Of a DNA stretch of 39,095 nt, positions 35,418 through 39,095 are shown piece after piece. This stretch comes from Opitutaceae bacterium (GTDB taxonomy: Bacteria > Verrucomicrobiota > Verrucomicrobiia > Opitutales > Coraliomargaritaceae): NCBI GenBank assembly GCA_009886465.1, contig QXZH01000005.1:1-39095 (forward strand), given 5' to 3'. Every line of letters starts with the position of its first letter. The stretch's first letter is position 1. A program made the translations under genes and the position numbers. The notes beneath the pieces are model-generated. The model was not told where the DNA came from. It worked only from the letters and a program-made list of their open reading frames with translations, and made no database searches.

Positions 35418-35954
35418 ATGAAACTTACTTATTTTGCACTCGTGCTCCCGCTTATATTCACAGCTTGTGGTGATTCTGCAAGCGATCTCAGCCACCATAA
35501 CCATGGCCATAGCGACGTTCAGGCAGAAGATAGCGTAGAACCACCCTACAATCCCGTTTCTGTAATAGGTGGCGTTACCGTGATTGAGATGATGGGTAAT
35601 GACCGCATGAGGTATAATCTTGATGCATTCTCCGTGCCAGCCGGTGGTCTAGTGAAGGTAAACTTTCGCAATGTCGGGAAAATGCCCAAAGCCGTAATGG
35701 GGCACAATGTCGTCTTCCTGAAAGCAAACGTCGATTCTGGTGCATTTGCCACCGCAGCGGCTGCAGCGCGTGACAATGAGTATATACCCGTCCAATTTGA
35801 AGATCAGATCCTTGCCCATACGAACCTGCTTGGCTCTGGCGAGAGCGATACGATCGAATTCACGGCACCAAACAAATCTGGCGACTATGAATTTTTATGT
35901 TCATTTCCCGCCCATTTATTCGCCGGTATGCGGGGCGTGATGACGGTGGAATAG
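35418..35954 (+). CDS. azurin-like type-1 copper lipoprotein
   Basis: Lipobox LIFTACGD; His-rich linker SHHNHGHSD; type-1 Cu ligand pattern MGHNVVFL...FLCSFPAHLFAGMRGVMTV. Confidence 0.88.
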   Translation: MKLTYFALVLPLIFTACGDSASDLSHHNHGHSDVQAEDSVEPPYNPVSVIGGVTVIEMMGNDRMRYNLDAFSVPAGGLVKVNFRNVGKMPKAVMGHNVVFLKANVDSGAFATAAAAARDNEYIPVQFEDQILAHTNLLGSGESDTIEFTAPNKSGDYEFLCSFPAHLFAGMRGVMTVE

Positions 35955-36099
35955 AGCCTGTGAAAGTTGTAGCCACGATATTTTGTGCTCCCACAGGGTT
36001 TAGACAATAGCGATTGGCGGCCCAACGGAATCGGGCGGCGCGTTTTCTAGCAGGTCAAATTGAAGGCGATGTGCTCTAACCAGCAAAGTCTCCTCTCTG

Positions 36100-36525
36100 T
36101 TACCACCAAACGTAGAGAAACATATAAATAAGGACTCCAGTGACTGACACGTAATACCAAATTGGGAAGGTCCAACGAGCCCAAGCTTTGTGTCTATCTC
36201 GTTTACCGCGGATTGCTAGGGTAAGTGTCGTCAGCACCAACGGAACGATTAAAATGGCGAGTATAATATGGGTGACGAGCATGGTGTAATAAATATTAAG
36301 CCAGGCACCTTCGCCGCCGAAAGGTGTGTGCACTCCCTGCACTAGCCATTTGTGAAGAACGTAGAAAAATAGAAAAATTACTGAGACGCCGAAGGCCGAA
36401 ACCATGCAAGTGCGGTGCACTTTTTCGCGGCCAGTCTTGATGAAGATAAAACCCGTAGTGAGTAGGATCGTGGCCGTTGCGTTGAGACAGGCGTTTAATG
36501 TGGGAAGTGATTCGGTGAAAGTCAT
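36100..36525 (-). CDS. DUF420 membrane protein (CtaM/YozB-like oxidase assembly factor)
   Basis: LPTLNACLNATATILLTTGFIFIKTGREKVHRTCMVSAF...FYVLHKWL...THIILAILIVPLVLTTLTLA...RHKAWARWTFPIWYYVSVTGVLIYMFLY. Confidence 0.87.
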   Translation of the reverse strand: MTFTESLPTLNACLNATATILLTTGFIFIKTGREKVHRTCMVSAFGVSVIFLFFYVLHKWLVQGVHTPFGGEGAWLNIYYTMLVTHIILAILIVPLVLTTLTLAIRGKRDRHKAWARWTFPIWYYVSVTGVLIYMFLYVWW

Positions 36526-36744
36526 AATAAAATACTTCGATTTTTATAATTATAGACAGCTGGAAGTAGAACTAATCCTCCTAGCTAGGTATTATATTTC
36601 TCTAAACTATAAGTGCATACCGACTTGGTATTTTGCCTGATGTTGACTAAGTTATCGATAAGGATTACCAGTAAATCTATTTTGTAATTACGAACAGTTC
36701 CAGTAGTCGTTAAATAATTTCACCCTGAAGTTAAGTTTATGTAT

Positions 36745-37671
36745 TTAAATCAGCCAGAGGTCTAAAACTAGCGGAATGAGCAGTGCTGGCAGGTAGAAAA
36801 TTGAAGAAATAAATAGACGGCGTGCGGAGGCATCTCTCTTTTCTGTATTTAGAAAAAGCCATGCAGGACGCAGTAAGTAGCAACCGGTAATAACGGCAAC
36901 GGCACCGTAACCCAAGCTGGCATAGCCGAGTAAAGTTGGCAAAAGCGTACTAACAACGAGTGCAATTGCAAAGGCGAAGGATTGGCGTGCGACGGCAGCG
37001 CCGTTTTCGTCAGCGTTTGAAAGCATGACAAAGCCACCTTTTTGGTATTCTTTGCGGTAAGTCCAGGCGATGGCGAAGAAGTGAGGCATCTGCCAGAGGA
37101 ATAGAACCGCAAAGAGTATCCACCCGAGAGTTGAGATACGTCCCTCGGCTGCAGCCCAACCGATCAGCGGGGGTAGGGCACCAGGGATTGCACCGATCAG
37201 GGTGTTCCAAGTGGTTAATCTTTTAAGCGGAGTATAGAGTAAGACATAAGAGGCTACAGTTGTGACCGTCAAGAGGCCCGCAAGTGGGTTCGCACCAGCA
37301 TAGAGTAGGTAAGATCCGAAAATGCTAAGTCCGAGCCCGAACATCAAAGCATTGTAAGGTAAGATCTGCCCGGAGGGAATAGGGCGGTATTTAGTACGAT
37401 CCATTTTAGCGTCGGCTTCGCGCTCTAACCACTGGTTTAGTACGGCTGCACCACCTGCAGCGAGAGAGGTGCCGATGATCAAGCTCGCCAGAACACCGAA
37501 GTCGCGACTGGGGTCAGCAGCAAGATAGCCGATGATCGCTGTCACGACTGACATGAAACTTAAGCGCGGCTTAGTTAACTCGTAATAGCCATTAACACGT
37601 TCGCGCAAAGAGAGGGCGGAATCGGATGCATCGCTAGTCATCACGTTATGCTCTGTTTCAGGTAAGCTCAA
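36745..37671 (-). CDS. ctaB: protoheme IX farnesyltransferase
   Basis: ELTKPRLSFMSVVTAIIGY, NQWLEREADAKMDRTKYRPIPSGQI, YTPLKRLTTWNTLIGAIPGALPPLIGW. Confidence 0.95.
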   Translation of the reverse strand: MSLPETEHNVMTSDASDSALSLRERVNGYYELTKPRLSFMSVVTAIIGYLAADPSRDFGVLASLIIGTSLAAGGAAVLNQWLEREADAKMDRTKYRPIPSGQILPYNALMFGLGLSIFGSYLLYAGANPLAGLLTVTTVASYVLLYTPLKRLTTWNTLIGAIPGALPPLIGWAAAEGRISTLGWILFAVLFLWQMPHFFAIAWTYRKEYQKGGFVMLSNADENGAAVARQSFAFAIALVVSTLLPTLLGYASLGYGAVAVITGCYLLRPAWLFLNTEKRDASARRLFISSIFYLPALLIPLVLDLWLI

Positions 37672-37683
37672 TTTGGAAATGTT

Positions 37684-38676
37684 CTATTTGGCGGGCTTCG
37701 TGTGACAAGGTTGTCCAGAATGATGTGCTAGAAAAGTTAGCCCCCAGGTGCTGGCAAGTAGAAAAGCACCTACCAAGTGGTGTGCGGTCGCAGCGTAAGG
37801 ATTTTTTACTGTCCAGATAGTGAGCGCACCTAGGGAGATTTGTAGCCCAAGAATGACTGCAAGGAACAGGGCGCCGTAGCCGAGCGCTCGCTTAGCGGTA
37901 GGAGAGCCCCAGAGCTTACAAAGGAAAACGAGTAGGATAACGGTGACTATGATCGCACCGATTCGGTGGGCAAAGTGGACGCTCACATCGAAGTTCCAGT
38001 AAGTTGGAAGCCAGGTAGTGGCGGTCGACATGGGGAACTTAACCAACGCAAGTCCAGCGTCAGCATGGCGCATGATGGCGCCGACGAGGATTTGTAGAAA
38101 GATGGCAACTGTCGAGATGATCCCCCAGCGTTTGACGCCTAGAGGTTGCTGGACATTTAGACCCGCTCCGGCTTCGATCCAGCGCCTTGTGCTCGCTAGG
38201 GTGAGTGTCACTAAAATGCCAAGCACGACCATAGCTCCGCAGGCGTGTATTACGGCAAAGCTCTGCGCGACCAGATTGTGATCACTCATTATGTTGAGTT
38301 GATCGAATCGCACGCGCGCTCCGCCAAGTAGGCCCTGAAGTATAACGACCCAAAGAAGAACTCGCGCGAGGGTGCGCACCCAGTGGCGTGATTCTCGTAA
38401 ATAAGTCCACAAGAAAAGTCCAATAGAGAGGAGGCCGATTTTCATCCCAAGTAGGCGGTGACTGTGCTCAGCCATTTTGTCAGACTCAGTAAGCCAACCC
38501 GCAGGATTGACTGAACCATTGGAGAGCGGCCAATCGAGAAATGCCATGCCAGCTTTGATGCTAGTAGTCATACCACCCGCATAGAGAAGCAAGGTGATCC
38601 AGCCTAGTGCAAATAAACAGAATATGAAGAAAAGAGGCTTGTAGCCGTCAGTGCGATTTTGTGTGAACGCGGACAT
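37684..38676 (-). CDS. ctaA: heme A synthase (COX15/CtaA family)
   Basis: LYAGGMTTSIKAGMAFLDWPLSNG, EHSHRLLGMKIGLL, GLLGGARVRFDQL, HFAHRIGAIIV, TAHHLVGAFLLAS. Start likely 38676; ORF extends to 38712. Confidence 0.92.
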   Translation of the reverse strand: MSAFTQNRTDGYKPLFFIFCLFALGWITLLLYAGGMTTSIKAGMAFLDWPLSNGSVNPAGWLTESDKMAEHSHRLLGMKIGLLSIGLFLWTYLRESRHWVRTLARVLLWVVILQGLLGGARVRFDQLNIMSDHNLVAQSFAVIHACGAMVVLGILVTLTLASTRRWIEAGAGLNVQQPLGVKRWGIISTVAIFLQILVGAIMRHADAGLALVKFPMSTATTWLPTYWNFDVSVHFAHRIGAIIVTVILLVFLCKLWGSPTAKRALGYGALFLAVILGLQISLGALTIWTVKNPYAATAHHLVGAFLLASTWGLTFLAHHSGQPCHTKPAK

Positions 38677-38854
38677 TAAAAAATACCATGTTCGCAGTTT
38701 GCACTTTTTCAAGTTCGGACAGAAATCAAATGCAATCTGAGGACATTTTTAGTAAAAAATGGTCAATCTCTAGGCAGCTCGTTAGGCCGATATTGCATTT
38801 GCCAGCTTCATTTTGAGAGGCGTAAATTTTTTATTCGATCCGCATCTTATAATC

Positions 38855-38887
38855 AAAAAGCCCCTTAGAGCTAATCTAAAGGGCTTT
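38855..38887 (-). terminator. intrinsic terminator downstream of tRNA-Met
   Basis: Minus strand AAAGCCCTTTAGA-ttagc-TCTAAGGGGCTTT then TTGA; 13-bp stem with one G-U. Confidence 0.8.
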
Positions 38888-38891
38888 AAAA

Positions 38892-38973
<82 letters not shown>

Positions 38974-39095
38974 TTGTATCTAATTTGCGTCAAGCTTGAG
39001 CAGTTGCTTGAAGAGGGCGGGATGAAATGGAGGAGTCAGTCGGGTGTAAAGGGTTTTCTTTAGTATTTTTCGCGGTCAGATCAATTCCGGTTTGC

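Noticed and set aside
38990-39094. Minus-strand open frame entering from the window end (QTGIDLTAKNTKENPLHPTDSSISSRPLQATAQA*)
   Set aside because: Only 34 residues, low-information composition, start outside the window; could be a true C-terminus but not supportable.

Overview
The 39 kb window looks like an ordinary chromosomal segment of a Gram-negative bacterium, probably Verrucomicrobiota/Opitutae by protein flavour (inference only; no rRNA is present). It is dense with housekeeping genes. Recognisable blocks: cvfB-like S1 protein and ispA-type prenyl synthase; class-IV branched-chain aminotransferase followed by an mcsA-mcsB-clpC protein-arginine-kinase/Clp module; acs; divergent coaB and a membrane protein; orphan PAS histidine kinase; HNH nuclease; MenH-like hydrolase; cyclophilin; hemC and a cobA-hemD fusion; ilvH-ilvC preceded by tRNA-Val(TAC); gyrB-gyrA; an Rrf2-family regulator; an SLC13-type permease; a full caa3 cytochrome oxidase locus (ctaC, D, E, F, G, DUF420/CtaM-like, ctaB, ctaA) with a divergent azurin-like lipoprotein; and a tRNA-Met(CAT) of initiator type. 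I saw no CRISPR array, prophage or transposase. The points most worth a second look are: the McsAB-ClpC module outside its classical Firmicutes setting; a possible leader/attenuator upstream of the branched-chain aminotransferase; start codons of two divergent genes sharing one CATG; non-canonical identity elements in the initiator-type tRNA; the tRNA-Val/ilvHC arrangement with a structured ilvC leader; a composite intergenic remnant with a 14-nt tRNA match; and several unannotated hydrophobic micro-ORFs. No clear new multi-gene defence or mobile system was found.
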